Assembly (NCBI GenBank): GCA_965119215.1
Contig: CBCPKK010000012.1
Location: 67,532 to 131,531, forward strand
DNA length: 64,000 bases
DNA from: Buttiauxella sp965119215
GTDB taxonomy: Bacteria; Pseudomonadota; Gammaproteobacteria; Enterobacterales; Enterobacteriaceae
Direction of reading: 5' to 3'
A program made the position numbers and the translations under genes. Positions 41,203 to 50,469 of the stretch are shown piece after piece (within the stretch, counting starts at the first letter, position 1; each line of letters opens with the position of its first letter). Below the pieces are notes generated by a model, which was not told where the DNA came from, ran no database searches, and saw nothing but the letters and a program-made list of their open reading frames with translations.

Positions 41203-42102
41203 ATGCTATTTAATATCCAACGTTACTCAACACATGATGGCCCTGGTATCCGTACCGTGGTGTTCCTGAAAGGCTGCTCACTTGGCTGCCGCTGGTGCCA
41301 GAATCCTGAAAGCCGCGCACGTGGCCAGGATGTGTTGTTTGATGAGCGTCTATGCCTTGCAGGCTGCGAGCTTTGCCCGCAGGTTGCCCCACACGCGATT
41401 AGCCGTATTGACGACGCTTTGGTTATCGTGCGTGAGAAATTAATGCCCGGCGATATGGCCCCTTTGATAGATTGCTGCCCTACTCAGGCATTAAGCGTGT
41501 GCGGCGAAACTCAAAGCGTTGATGCCATCATACAAAAAGTGTTACGCGATAAGCCGTTTTATGACCGCAGCAGCGGCGGCATTACGCTTTCAGGTGGCGA
41601 ACCTTTTATGCAACCTGATGTTGCCGAGCAATTGCTGAGAAAAAGCAAAGAAGCGGGCATTCATACTGCGGTCGAGTCATGCCTTCACGTGCCATGGAAA
41701 TATATAGAGCCGTCTATCGAACATCTCGATTTACTGCTCGCCGACCTCAAGCATGTCGATGCGAAACGCTTTAAACAGTGGACTGACGGTAGCGCTGAAC
41801 GCGTACTGGATAACTTCCGCAAACTTGCGGCGCGAAATGTAGAAATGACCATTCGCGTGCCGCTAATCCCAGATTTTAATGCTGATGAGCAATCTATTCG
41901 CGCGATCAGCGATTTTGCCGCCGACGAAATTGGCGTGAAAGCGATTCATTTTTTGCCTTACCACACCTTAGGTATCAACAAATATAAACTCCTGAATGTC
42001 CCTTATCTGGCAGCGCTTCAACCTCTTGATGCGCCAGAACTGCTGCAATTTGCGCAGCAGTATGCAAGCCAAAAAGGGATGACCGCCTGGATAAGAGGAT
42101 AA
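41203..42102 (+). CDS. pflE: Glycyl-radical enzyme activating enzyme (PflE)
   Basis: A 299-residue radical-SAM protein. The SAM cluster motif CxxxCxxC is in KGCSLGCRWCQNP near 25-32; two further cysteine groups (LCLAGCELC and CCPTQALSVC) at about 48-100 mark the extra ferredoxin-like clusters found in activators of this class. SAM-binding GGEPFMQP is also present. It installs the radical on PflF, whose gene begins four bases downstream. AAGGCGGG lies before the ATG. Matches E. coli YbiY/PflE. Confidence 0.95.
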   Translation: MLFNIQRYSTHDGPGIRTVVFLKGCSLGCRWCQNPESRARGQDVLFDERLCLAGCELCPQVAPHAISRIDDALVIVREKLMPGDMAPLIDCCPTQALSVCGETQSVDAIIQKVLRDKPFYDRSSGGITLSGGEPFMQPDVAEQLLRKSKEAGIHTAVESCLHVPWKYIEPSIEHLDLLLADLKHVDAKRFKQWTDGSAERVLDNFRKLAARNVEMTIRVPLIPDFNADEQSIRAISDFAADEIGVKAIHFLPYHTLGINKYKLLNVPYLAALQPLDAPELLQFAQQYASQKGMTAWIRG

Positions 42103-42106
42103 ACCG

Positions 42107-44539
42107 ATGACACAACTGAATCTGAACACCCTGAGCCAAAGAATCAAAGATCATAAAGAAGCGTTGATTCATATCGTTAAGCCACCTGTTTGTACTGAGC
42201 GCGCACAACACTACACGGCGATTTATCAACAGCACCAGAACAAACCTCTGCCAGTGCGCCGTGCCCTCGCCCTCGCCCATCACCTTGCCGAACGTACCAT
42301 CTGGATTAAGCACGATGAGCTGGTTGTCGGTAACCAGGCAAGCCATGTTCGCGGTGCTCCTTTCTTCCCTGAATATACCGTGGGCTGGATTGAAACTGAG
42401 ATCGATGAACTGGGCGACCGCCCTGGTGCTGGCTTCTCAATTTCAGATGCAGACAAAGCCGTGATGCATGAAATTTGCCCATGGTGGCGCGGCCAGACTG
42501 TGCAGGATCGCTGCTACGGCATGTTCACCGACGAGCAAAAAGAGTTGCTGGCGAGCGGTATTATTAAAGCCGAAGGGAATATGACCTCAGGCGATGCGCA
42601 TCTTGCAGTTAACTTCCCTTTGTTGCTGGAATTAGGCCTTGATGGATTGCGTGCAAAAGTAGCTGAGCGCCGCTCGCGTCTTCACCTTACGGACTGGGAA
42701 GACCTGCATAAAGAACAGTTCCTTAAAGCCATCGACATCACGTTTGTGGCATTGAGTGACCATATTCTGCGCTACGCCGCTCTTGCCAAAGAAATGGCAT
42801 CGAGCGAAAAACGTGTAACACGTCGTGATGAACTGCTGACAATTGCGGAAAACTGCGAACACATCGCCCACCATCAACCGACCTCTTTCTGGCAGGCTTT
42901 GCAATTAAGCTACTTCATTCAGTTGGTGTTGCAGATTGAATCAAACGGGCACTCCGTTTCGTTTGGCCGCCTCGACCAATATCTCTATCCGTGGTATCGC
43001 CGTGATGTTGAGCTTGAGCAAACTCTGGGACGCGATCAGGCTATCGAATTACTGCAAAGTTGCTGGCTGAAGCTGTTGGAAGTAAACAAGATTCGCTCGG
43101 GTTCACACTCCAAAGCATCTGCGGGCAGCCCGCTTTATCAAAACGTGACTATTGGCGGCCAGACTCTGGTCAATGGCAAAGCTGTCGACGCTGTAAATCC
43201 ACTCTCTTATGCGATTCTGGAGTCCTGCGGCCAGTTGCGTTCAACACAGCCAAACTTGAGCGTGCGTTACCACGCCGGAATGAGCAATGACTTCCTGGAT
43301 GCCTGTGTGCAAGTGATCCGCTGTGGTTTCGGTATGCCAGCGTTTAACAACGATGAAATCGTCATTGAGGAGTTTATCAAGCTCGGGGTAAGCCGTGAGG
43401 ATGCCTACGACTACGCGGCAATCGGCTGTATCGAAACTGCGGTGGGCGGGAAATGGGGCTACCGGTGCACCGGCATGAGCTTCATCAACTTTGCTCGGGT
43501 CATGCTGGCAGCGCTTGAAAATGGGCGTGATGCAACCAGCGGCAAAATCTTCCTGCCACAGGAACACGCTTTGTCTACTGGTAACTTCTCACAATTTGAT
43601 GAAGTGATGAACGCCTGGGATACACAGATTCGCTATTACACCCAGAAATCTATCGAAATCGAATGCGTTGTGGACACCGTTCTTGAAGAAAACGCCCATG
43701 ATATTCTGTGCTCGGCGCTGGTGGATGACTGCATCGAACGCGGTAAAAGCGTCAAGCAAGGTGGTGCAAAATATGACTGGGTTTCCGGCCTGCAAGTCGG
43801 TATCGCCAACCTCGGCAATAGTCTTGCAGCGGTGAAAAAGCTGGTGTTTGAGCAAGGTGCTATTGGCCAAAAACAATTAGCCGAAGCGCTGGCTAACGAT
43901 TTTGAGGGTTTGACCGGCGAACAGTTACGCCAGCGATTGATTAACAGCGCACCAAAATACGGCAATGATGACGACGAAGTCGATTTGCTGCTGGCTCGTG
44001 CTTATCAGACTTACATCGACGAACTGAAGCAGTATCACAATACCCGTTTTGGTCGCGGCCCTATCGGTGGGACTTACTACGCAGGCACATCGTCGATTTC
44101 AGCGAACGTACCTTTTGGCGCGGCAACAATGGCAACGCCGGATGGACGTAAAGCTACGACCCCGTTAGCCGAAGGTGCAAGCCCTGCTTCAGGCACTGAC
44201 CGTCTTGGGCCAACAGCGGTAATAAGTTCAGTGGGTAAACTGCCAACCAGTAAAATTCTGGGCGGCGTTTTGCTGAATCAGAAACTGAATCCGGCAACGC
44301 TCGATAACCCACGTGACCGCGAAAAATTGATGATTATGCTGCGCACATTCTTTGAAGCGCACAAAGGCTGGCATGTGCAATACAACATTGTTTCCCGTGA
44401 AACACTGGTGGATGCCAAACAACATCCTGATAAGTATCGCGACTTAGTGGTTAGGGTAGCAGGTTATTCTGCATTCTTTACTGCCTTATCTCCAGACGCT
44501 CAGGATGATATTATAGCCCGTACAGAACATACACTTTGA
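42107..44539 (+). CDS. pflF: Glycyl-radical enzyme PflF (YbiW type)
   Basis: 810 residues, the same as E. coli PflF. The catalytic cysteine is in YAAIGCIETAVGG (about 438) and the radical glycine near the C-terminus in VRVAGYSAFFTAL (about 784). The overall relation is to glycerol/diol dehydratase-type glycyl-radical enzymes rather than true pyruvate formate-lyase, so the name is historical and the substrate is unproved. It must act without oxygen and be activated by PflE. An aldolase (FsaA) next door suggests a pathway producing or using dihydroxyacetone-type compounds; this is inference. Confidence 0.93.
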   Translation: MTQLNLNTLSQRIKDHKEALIHIVKPPVCTERAQHYTAIYQQHQNKPLPVRRALALAHHLAERTIWIKHDELVVGNQASHVRGAPFFPEYTVGWIETEIDELGDRPGAGFSISDADKAVMHEICPWWRGQTVQDRCYGMFTDEQKELLASGIIKAEGNMTSGDAHLAVNFPLLLELGLDGLRAKVAERRSRLHLTDWEDLHKEQFLKAIDITFVALSDHILRYAALAKEMASSEKRVTRRDELLTIAENCEHIAHHQPTSFWQALQLSYFIQLVLQIESNGHSVSFGRLDQYLYPWYRRDVELEQTLGRDQAIELLQSCWLKLLEVNKIRSGSHSKASAGSPLYQNVTIGGQTLVNGKAVDAVNPLSYAILESCGQLRSTQPNLSVRYHAGMSNDFLDACVQVIRCGFGMPAFNNDEIVIEEFIKLGVSREDAYDYAAIGCIETAVGGKWGYRCTGMSFINFARVMLAALENGRDATSGKIFLPQEHALSTGNFSQFDEVMNAWDTQIRYYTQKSIEIECVVDTVLEENAHDILCSALVDDCIERGKSVKQGGAKYDWVSGLQVGIANLGNSLAAVKKLVFEQGAIGQKQLAEALANDFEGLTGEQLRQRLINSAPKYGNDDDEVDLLLARAYQTYIDELKQYHNTRFGRGPIGGTYYAGTSSISANVPFGAATMATPDGRKATTPLAEGASPASGTDRLGPTAVISSVGKLPTSKILGGVLLNQKLNPATLDNPRDREKLMIMLRTFFEAHKGWHVQYNIVSRETLVDAKQHPDKYRDLVVRVAGYSAFFTALSPDAQDDIIARTEHTL

Positions 44540-44582
44540 TAATCCAGGCGGTGCTACAGGCGCCGCCGCATAATTGGCTGAC

Positions 44583-45341
44583 ATGAACTCCAGACAACAA
44601 ATAATCTTACAAATGGTGATTGATCAAGGGCGCATGAGTGTGGCCGATCTCGCTAAAACAACCGGTGTCTCAGAAGTGACTATTCGCCAGGATCTCAATC
44701 TGCTGGAGAAAAAGAGCTATCTGAAACGTGCTCACGGTTACGCCGTTCCGCTTGATAGCGAAGATGTCGAAACACGAATGATGAACAATTATTCGCTGAA
44801 ACGACATCTTGCTGATTTTGCCACGACGTTAGTCAACGACGGTGAAACGATCTTTATTGAAAATGGCAGCTGTAATGCCCTGCTGGCGCGTGCTCTGGCC
44901 GAGCAGAAAAATATCACTCTGATTACCGTCAGCAGCTACATAGCTCATTTGCTGAAAGATACCGATTGTGAAGTGGTGCTGCTTGGCGGCATCTACCAAA
45001 AGAAAAGCGAGAGCATGGTTGGGCCGCTGACTCGCCAGTTCCTCCAGCAAGTGCATTTCAGCAAAGCATTCATCGGCATCGATGGTTTCTTGCCTGAAAC
45101 CGGATTTACCAGCCGCGATATGATGCGTGCTGATGTGGTCAATACCGTGCTGGAAAAAGGCAGCGAAACCATTGTTCTGACGGACAGCAGCAAGTTCGGT
45201 GCAATGCACCCCTATACGCTTGGCCCTATCGCACGCATTAACCGGGTAATCACCGATGATGGACTTAGCGAAAGCTCTGCACAGCAGTTGCAGGACAGTG
45301 GTGTTCAGGTGAATATCGTTAAGCAATTCCCTATCGCGTAA
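44583..45341 (+). CDS. yciT: DeoR-family transcriptional regulator YciT
   Basis: A 252-residue regulator with a DeoR helix-turn-helix (SVADLAKTTGVSEVTIRQDLNLLEKKSYLKRAHGYAV) and a sugar-phosphate-sensing domain (ENGSCNALLARALAE, GGIYQKKSESMVGP, TDSSKFG). The ATG at 44583 gives the E. coli YciT start (MNSRQQ); the TTG at 44574 is rejected. It lies 43 bp after pflF on the same strand, unlike E. coli where the glycyl-radical genes are elsewhere. It therefore probably regulates fsaA and pflEF here, with a phosphorylated sugar as effector. Confidence 0.93.
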   Translation: MNSRQQIILQMVIDQGRMSVADLAKTTGVSEVTIRQDLNLLEKKSYLKRAHGYAVPLDSEDVETRMMNNYSLKRHLADFATTLVNDGETIFIENGSCNALLARALAEQKNITLITVSSYIAHLLKDTDCEVVLLGGIYQKKSESMVGPLTRQFLQQVHFSKAFIGIDGFLPETGFTSRDMMRADVVNTVLEKGSETIVLTDSSKFGAMHPYTLGPIARINRVITDDGLSESSAQQLQDSGVQVNIVKQFPIA

Positions 45342-45555
45342 CCCTGCATTTTAACTGCCTGCACCCATTGCGGGCAGTTCTCTTATCAGAATTATCCTGC
45401 CCGCCCTTTAAGACTATTTACCTGTTGTTATTTCCCATAGAAATTAGAATATTTATTAGCGATATAACAGGAAGTGATAATCACTGGCGTTATCTTTTAG
45501 GTCTTATATCGTCATGCAGTTTCGCGGGAACTTCTTTTAAGTCGGCCAATAGCCA

Positions 45556-45562
45556 CTATACT
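45556..45562 (+). promoter_or_regulatory. -10 element of osmB (sigmaS type)
   Basis: CTATACT, the form preferred by RpoS RNA polymerase (C at -13 position and CTATACT core), lies 48 bases upstream of the osmB ATG. osmB of E. coli is osmotically and RpoS induced from such a promoter. No good -35 is visible, as usual for sigmaS. Confidence 0.6.
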
Positions 45563-45609
45563 TCCAGGGAGACTTATTTCCGTGAATCAATAATTCAGGA
45601 GAAAGTATT

Positions 45610-45828
45610 ATGACCTTAAATAACAAAAAAGTTGCCGCTGTTGTGCTGGCGCTGACCGTTGCGATGTCCCTCAGCGCGTGTTCTAACTGGTCCAAACGTG
45701 ACCGTAACACCGCGATTGGTGCTGGTGCCGGTGCATTGGGTGGTGCGGTCTTAACTGACGGTAGCACTCTGGGTACATTAGGTGGTGCTGCGGTTGGTGG
45801 TATTATTGGCCATCAGGTAGGCAAATAA
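45610..45828 (+). CDS. osmB: Osmotically inducible lipoprotein OsmB
   Basis: A 72-residue lipoprotein with lipobox LSAC at about residue 24-27 and a glycine-rich mature part (GAGAGALGGAVLTDGSTLGTLGGAAVGGIIGHQVGK) of the glycine-zipper type. It is nearly identical to E. coli OsmB. CAGGAGAAAG precedes the ATG. Induced by osmotic stress; molecular role in the envelope is unclear. Confidence 0.95.
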   Translation: MTLNNKKVAAVVLALTVAMSLSACSNWSKRDRNTAIGAGAGALGGAVLTDGSTLGTLGGAAVGGIIGHQVGK

Positions 45829-45913
45829 AACTTGATGCCTGCAAGAAAGTACAAACGCTTTAACTAATTATAAATAGCTTTAATATTCAGGTCTGACTTT
45901 CAGCAGTCAAAAT

Positions 45914-45946
45914 AAAAAGCCACGGTATATTTGCCGTGGCCTTTTT
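45914..45946. terminator. Bidirectional osmB/yciH terminator
   Basis: GCCACGG (45919-45925) pairs with CCGTGGC (45934-45940), flanked by five A residues before and five T residues after, so it works for both convergent transcripts. Confidence 0.85.
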
Positions 45947-45962
45947 ATTTTTAGCAAACGAA

Positions 45963-46289
45963 TCAACCGCCTGCTAATTTCACTTTCATCCCTTTTGCTT
46001 CAAGCAGCGATTTTATCAGATCGCGTTTGTCGCCCTGAATCTCAATAACGCCATCTTTTAGCGAACCACCACAGCCACATTTTTTCTTGAGTTCGGCCGC
46101 TAATGTCGCTAATTCAGCGTCACTGGCATCAATACCAGTGATCAGACACACGCCTTTGCCCTTACGACCGCTGGTTTGACGTTGGATACGCACCACGCCA
46201 TCGCCTTTTGGGCGAACCACCTCCGCTTTCGCCTCATCAATTCGCCCCGTATCAGTGGAGTAAACTAAGCGGCTATTGTCGTCTTTCAT
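45963..46289 (-). CDS. yciH: SUI1/eIF1-like protein YciH
   Basis: A 108-residue protein with the SUI1 domain (DGVVRIQRQTSGRKGKGVCLITGID ... LKKKCGCGGSLKDGVIEIQGD). It resembles eukaryotic eIF1 and in E. coli influences start-site fidelity with leaderless or atypical initiation. The ATG at 46289 matches the E. coli start and has GGAGG four bases upstream; the ATG directly before it (46292) is too close to that site. Next to pyrF by 12 bp, in one transcription unit. Confidence 0.94.
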   Translation of the reverse strand: MKDDNSRLVYSTDTGRIDEAKAEVVRPKGDGVVRIQRQTSGRKGKGVCLITGIDASDAELATLAAELKKKCGCGGSLKDGVIEIQGDKRDLIKSLLEAKGMKVKLAGG

Positions 46290-46301
46290 CATGCCTCCAG
46301 T

Positions 46302-47042
46302 TTATTGCTGTACGGAAAGTAATGATGCGCGGATATCACGCAGTGTCTCGGCCGGATTTGCAGATTGGGTGATCGGGCGTCCTATTACCATGAAGTCCAC
46401 TCCAGCAGTTTGCGCTTGCTGTGGTGTCATGATGCGACGCTGATCGCCTGCATCACTTCCTGCAGGGCGAATGCCCGGAGTAACGAGTTTAAATGCCTGG
46501 CCTAATTCAGTTTTGAAACGTACAGCTTCTTGTGCCGAGCAAACCACGCCGTCTAACCCGCAATTTTGAGTCAAACGAGCCAGGCGTTCAGCATATTCAG
46601 CAGGCGTTGCTGTGATACCGAGATCGGATAAGTCGCTGGCTTCCATGCTGGTTAGCACAGTTACGGCAATCAGAAGCGGTGCATCTTTGCCAAATGGCAG
46701 CAGAGCTTCACGCGCTGCGGTCATCATACGCGCCCCACCGCTGGCATGAACGTTAACCATCCATACGCCCAGCTCAGCCGCCGCCGCAACGGCTCGTGCA
46801 GTTGTATTTGGGATATCATGGAATTTCAAATCGAGGAATACGTCAAACCCGCGCTGCTGGATATCACGCACCAGTTGCGGCCCGAACAGAGTAAACATCT
46901 CTTTGCCTACTTTCAGGCGGCAATCACGTGAGTCAATACGGTCAATAAATGCTAAGGCTTTGTCACGATTATCGTAATCAAGTGCGACAACAATGGGAGA
47001 ATCGGTGGCAACACGGGAGGAGGATGGTGCAGATAAATTCAT
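46302..47042 (-). CDS. pyrF: Orotidine 5'-phosphate decarboxylase
   Basis: A 246-residue TIM-barrel enzyme that makes UMP. Active-site charged network DLKFHDIPNT (about 71-80) is intact, with VVALDYDN at the first strand and GDQRRIMTPQQA plus DFMVIGRPITQS at the phosphate end. The ATG at 47042 has AGAAGG seven bases upstream; an open extension to 47135 is not conserved. Upstream of yciH and downstream of lapB as in E. coli. Confidence 0.97.
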   Translation of the reverse strand: MNLSAPSSSRVATDSPIVVALDYDNRDKALAFIDRIDSRDCRLKVGKEMFTLFGPQLVRDIQQRGFDVFLDLKFHDIPNTTARAVAAAAELGVWMVNVHASGGARMMTAAREALLPFGKDAPLLIAVTVLTSMEASDLSDLGITATPAEYAERLARLTQNCGLDGVVCSAQEAVRFKTELGQAFKLVTPGIRPAGSDAGDQRRIMTPQQAQTAGVDFMVIGRPITQSANPAETLRDIRASLLSVQQ

Positions 47043-47247
47043 GGCTAAACCTTCTGACTGTTGGGCACCGACGCGGCGCAAAGAGATAAACGGCAAGTAT
47101 TCTACTCGGGGAACACACAAAACTACAGTTACCATTGCACCTTGCGAGGCAAAAACGACTCGGAGCCGAGGTAAGTTGGGTAACTAAAATAACAAGTATG
47201 TTGTAACTAAAGTATGGCTTTTTTTTATAATATAGCCTGACTAACCG

Positions 47248-48417
47248 CTATTGCCCGTCCAGACCACGGATAGGTTTAATCGTTGACCATGCCCGGCAAG
47301 ATGGGCAATGCCAGTACATAGTAAAGGCGGTGAAACCACATTTTTGGCAGCGATAACGTGGTTTGGTACGCACCTGTTCGCCAACCATATCACGCAGTAC
47401 CATCAAACTTTCTTTTGCACGCCCTTCTTCCGCTTCCTGCAAGTGATAATCCATCAGACGATGGAACACACGCATGGTTGGGTGACGCTGGAGCTGGCGG
47501 TTGATATAAACCTGCGCGACTTCAGATCCTTCTTTATGTTCAAGGATTTCGGCCAGCATCAGTTCTGCACCCGCACCGGTATTCTCTTCAACACACCGTT
47601 TTAAGAACGCTTCCCACTCTTGCGGTTTGTTTAGCTGCAGATAGCACGTTTGCAGCATTTCCAGGGTTTCGCTGACTAATTCGCTGTCTTGATCAATGAC
47701 GAGCTGGAGTGACTCAACGGCTTTGGCATACTCATTACGCGCCATGAAAATACGGCCCATCATGATAGAAATTCGTGCGCAATTTTTGTCTGCCGCAGCC
47801 CCTTTCTTCAGCAGTGACATTGCACGATCGAGATCGTCGCTCGCCATCAGTTGCAGGGCTTGTTCACAGTAGAAATGGGCAATTTCGGTGCGCTGTTTGT
47901 CTTTGCCAAGTTTTACCAGTCGCTCCGCCACATCAATGGCTTTTTGCCAGTCGCTGGTTGCCTGGTGGATAAGCAGCAATTGTTGCAACGCGCCAATGCG
48001 GAAATCTGTTTCATCAATCAGCTGCGCGAACATATCTTCGGCGCGGTCATACAAACCGGCAGCCATATAGTCGCGCCCCAGCTGTTGTACCGCCAGCAGA
48101 CGCTGTTCGTAGGTTAACGAGGCACTTTCCATTAAGGATTGGTGGATACGGATGGCGCGGTCTACTTCACCACGGGAACGGAACAGGTTACCCAGCGTGA
48201 GGTGTGCCTCAACGGTGCTGGTGTCCTCCTTGAGCATATCAAGGAATAAATCCACCGCTTTATCTTGCTGGTTAGACAGCAAGAAGTTCACCCCCGCCAC
48301 ATAGTCACGCGACAGGCGGTTAGCTTCTTGTTGCTTATCTTGCTGCGCGCTTCTGCGCCCCATATACCAGCCATAGGCGGCGGCAATAGGCAACAGCAGA
48401 AACAACAATTCCAGCAT
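47248..48417 (-). CDS. lapB: Lipopolysaccharide assembly protein B
   Basis: A 389-residue protein with an N-terminal membrane anchor (LELLFLLLPIAAAYGWYMG), about nine TPR repeats across residues 35-345 and a C-terminal rubredoxin-like metal site (CQKCGFTAFTMYWHCPSC). LapB acts with FtsH to degrade LpxC and so limits lipid A synthesis. Six bp after lapA, in the lapAB operon. Confidence 0.96.
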   Translation of the reverse strand: MLELLFLLLPIAAAYGWYMGRRSAQQDKQQEANRLSRDYVAGVNFLLSNQQDKAVDLFLDMLKEDTSTVEAHLTLGNLFRSRGEVDRAIRIHQSLMESASLTYEQRLLAVQQLGRDYMAAGLYDRAEDMFAQLIDETDFRIGALQQLLLIHQATSDWQKAIDVAERLVKLGKDKQRTEIAHFYCEQALQLMASDDLDRAMSLLKKGAAADKNCARISIMMGRIFMARNEYAKAVESLQLVIDQDSELVSETLEMLQTCYLQLNKPQEWEAFLKRCVEENTGAGAELMLAEILEHKEGSEVAQVYINRQLQRHPTMRVFHRLMDYHLQEAEEGRAKESLMVLRDMVGEQVRTKPRYRCQKCGFTAFTMYWHCPSCRAWSTIKPIRGLDGQ

Positions 48418-48423
48418 GGCAGA

Positions 48424-48729
48424 TTATTCCTTCACAGCCGGTACAACCACTGTGGTAGCGCCAGATTCTGTCGTGATTTGCTGCTCGAGGCGCTTGATCT
48501 TGCGATCGGCACGAGCAAGCGAAACACGCAAGCGCAACCAAAACAGGCCGCAAATCACCCAGCCCAGTAAAAAACCGGCAGCAAAAAGAGTCGCCAGTAA
48601 TGTGGAGACACGGTATTCGCCTTGTGCCAGCAGATAGTTGAAATTAACGACCTGATCGTTTTGCGCGCCCAAAGTGACAGAAATCACAAAAATCGCTAGC
48701 ACCAGTAAGAAAATGAATAAATATTTCAC
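48424..48729 (-). CDS. lapA: Lipopolysaccharide assembly protein A
   Basis: A 101-residue inner-membrane protein with two helices (FIFLLVLAIFVISVTL and LLATLFAAGFLLGWVICGLFWLRL) and a basic coiled-coil tail. Matches E. coli LapA (YciS). I choose the GTG at 48729, which gives VKYLFIF in place of the E. coli MKYLLIF and has GGGAAG five bases upstream; the ATG at 48744 would add five residues. Confidence 0.93.
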   Translation of the reverse strand: MKYLFIFLLVLAIFVISVTLGAQNDQVVNFNYLLAQGEYRVSTLLATLFAAGFLLGWVICGLFWLRLRVSLARADRKIKRLEQQITTESGATTVVVPAVKE

Positions 48730-48866
48730 ATTACTTCCCGTCATGTGGTCTTGCGACTCAATTATGCCCTAATGCTTTCTAACGGTATAAATTACCATTT
48801 CCCGGTTGTTCGGGGAATCCATTAGCGGCGTCCAATTCATAAGAAATGGGGATTAAATCAATAAAC

Positions 48867-49631
48867 TCAAGCTTCGGCGTCTCGTTCGGCTATTTCGTCA
48901 GCTTCCTGCGGTGGCGGCGATAACGGACCGCATATTTTTTGAGCAAGCCAGGTGGCTAATGTTATCAATATCCAGGATATCAACGTGGCGACCACTAAAT
49001 CGCGCGGCCAATGCATGCCGAGCAGCAACCGACTCCCCATCACACCCGTTGCCCAAACCAATAATAATGCGATGGTCCAGGTGCGGCGGCGTGGCCATAA
49101 CAACCCGACACCTAATAATGCCCAACTCGCCGCAAACATGGTATGCCCAGAAGGAAACGCAAAACCGGTTTCTTTTTGCCAGTGTTTACGCAACCAGCCC
49201 GGTACATCAGGCTGAGTCTCAAGCTGGCTTTTTACCAGTTCGCTACGCTGCTTACGTTTTAAATTGTAGAACTCATCTGTCGGAATATTTTGTGTTTTCT
49301 CAAGCCATACGACAAAAGGACGAGGTTCTTGCACTTTATCTTTAATCACTGATTTAACGCCCTGCCCGATAAGGATAGCCGCGCCAAGAATAGCAAATAG
49401 CATGATGGCTGCTTTTAAGCGAAACCTCAGACACCACAAAAACCAGCCGCACAGCAGGACATGGGTAATGATACCCCAGGGTTGAGTCACCGTTTCTGTC
49501 ACCCAATACATCATTTTTAGCCAGGCACTGTGCCCACCAGGCGCCCACTGCCAACCTGAAATCGATACGGTTAACGGCATAACTAAAAGTAGCCCGGCCC
49601 CGATTGTCGTTCGTTTCGCTATTGCCCGCAT
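48867..49631 (-). CDS. pgpB: Phosphatidylglycerophosphatase B (PAP2 family)
   Basis: A 254-residue polytopic enzyme that removes phosphate from phosphatidylglycerol phosphate and undecaprenyl pyrophosphate. The three PAP2 motifs are KDKVQEPRP (about 100-108), AFPSGHTMF (about 160-168) and GSRLLLGMHWPRDLV (about 198-212), containing the catalytic histidines. About six membrane helices. ATG at 49631 matches E. coli MRSIARR; the preceding GTG at 49634 is rejected. Convergent/divergent context as in E. coli: divergent from ribA. Confidence 0.95.
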   Translation of the reverse strand: MRAIAKRTTIGAGLLLVMPLTVSISGWQWAPGGHSAWLKMMYWVTETVTQPWGIITHVLLCGWFLWCLRFRLKAAIMLFAILGAAILIGQGVKSVIKDKVQEPRPFVVWLEKTQNIPTDEFYNLKRKQRSELVKSQLETQPDVPGWLRKHWQKETGFAFPSGHTMFAASWALLGVGLLWPRRRTWTIALLLVWATGVMGSRLLLGMHWPRDLVVATLISWILITLATWLAQKICGPLSPPPQEADEIAERDAEA

Positions 49632-49839
49632 CACTTATCCTTATGCAATTTGAACGTTAAGAATACCTGAAAAAACGCACCGAAGGGAAAACGAGGAATC
49701 GTACTAAGCGTAAAAATAGGAGTGTACCCAGTCTATTAGGTGAAGTGCCCGGCGTTGTGGCAAAATAGCCAGTAGTAATTAAACAAGCCAGAAAGCTGGC
49801 AGGCACGCTGAGTGCCAATATAAGTACCTGGAGAATCAC

Positions 49840-50433
49840 ATGCAGCTTAAACGTGTGGCAGAAGCCAAACTGCCAACCCCATGGGGCGATTTCCTGATGG
49901 TGGGCTTTGAAGAACTGGCAACCGGACAAGATCACGTTGCTCTGGTTTTTGGCGATATTACGGGAAATGACTCTGTTCTGGCGCGCGTACATTCAGAGTG
50001 TTTGACGGGTGATGCCCTGTTCAGCCTGCGCTGCGATTGCGGTTTCCAGCTTGAAGCGGCGTTGAGCCAGATTGCTGAAGAAGGACGCGGAATATTGCTG
50101 TACCACCGCCAGGAAGGCCGTAACATTGGTTTGCTCAACAAAATCCGCGCCTACGCATTACAAGATAAAGGCTACGATACCGTTGAAGCGAACCACCAGC
50201 TCGGTTTTGCCGCCGATGAGCGCGACTTCACGCTCTGTGCGGACATGTTTAAACTATTAGGTGTCGATGCCGTACGTTTGCTGACTAACAACCCGCAAAA
50301 GGTAGAAATTTTGACCGAAGCGGGCATTAATATCATTGAACGTGTGCCGCTAATTGTAGGTCGAAACCCAAAGAACGCGCATTACCTGGATACCAAGGCG
50401 GCCAAAATGGGCCATTTGCTGTCAGAAGATTAA
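49840..50433 (+). CDS. ribA: GTP cyclohydrolase II
   Basis: A 197-residue enzyme that opens GTP to the first riboflavin intermediate. Zinc cysteines are in SECLTGDALFSLRCDCGFQ (about 54, 65, 67). GRGILLYHRQEGRNIGL gives the substrate arginine/tyrosine site, and RLLTNNPQKVEILTEAGI completes the family pattern. TGGAGA precedes the ATG. Terminated by a strong hairpin shared with acnA. Confidence 0.96.
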   Translation: MQLKRVAEAKLPTPWGDFLMVGFEELATGQDHVALVFGDITGNDSVLARVHSECLTGDALFSLRCDCGFQLEAALSQIAEEGRGILLYHRQEGRNIGLLNKIRAYALQDKGYDTVEANHQLGFAADERDFTLCADMFKLLGVDAVRLLTNNPQKVEILTEAGINIIERVPLIVGRNPKNAHYLDTKAAKMGHLLSED

Positions 50434-50440
50434 GTGTTTT

Positions 50441-50462
50441 TCTCCCCCATCGCTGGGGGAGA
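50441..50462. terminator. ribA/acnA bidirectional terminator
   Basis: TCTCCCCCA pairs with TGGGGGAGA (50441-50449 with 50454-50462), flanked by TTTT on the left and ATTTTCT on the right. Confidence 0.8.
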
Positions 50463-50469
50463 ATTTTCT

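Noticed and set aside
45368..45613. 81-codon plus-strand frame upstream of osmB
   Set aside because: Overlaps the osmB promoter and leader; no ribosome binding site; hydrophobic-polar mix without family signal.
49657..49992. 111-codon minus-strand frame over the ribA start
   Set aside because: Covers the ribA leader and first 50 codons in antisense; no support as a gene.
49840..50433. FMN riboswitch upstream of ribA
   Set aside because: The 205-bp leader shows no FMN-aptamer conserved boxes; enterobacterial FMN riboswitches precede ribB, not ribA.
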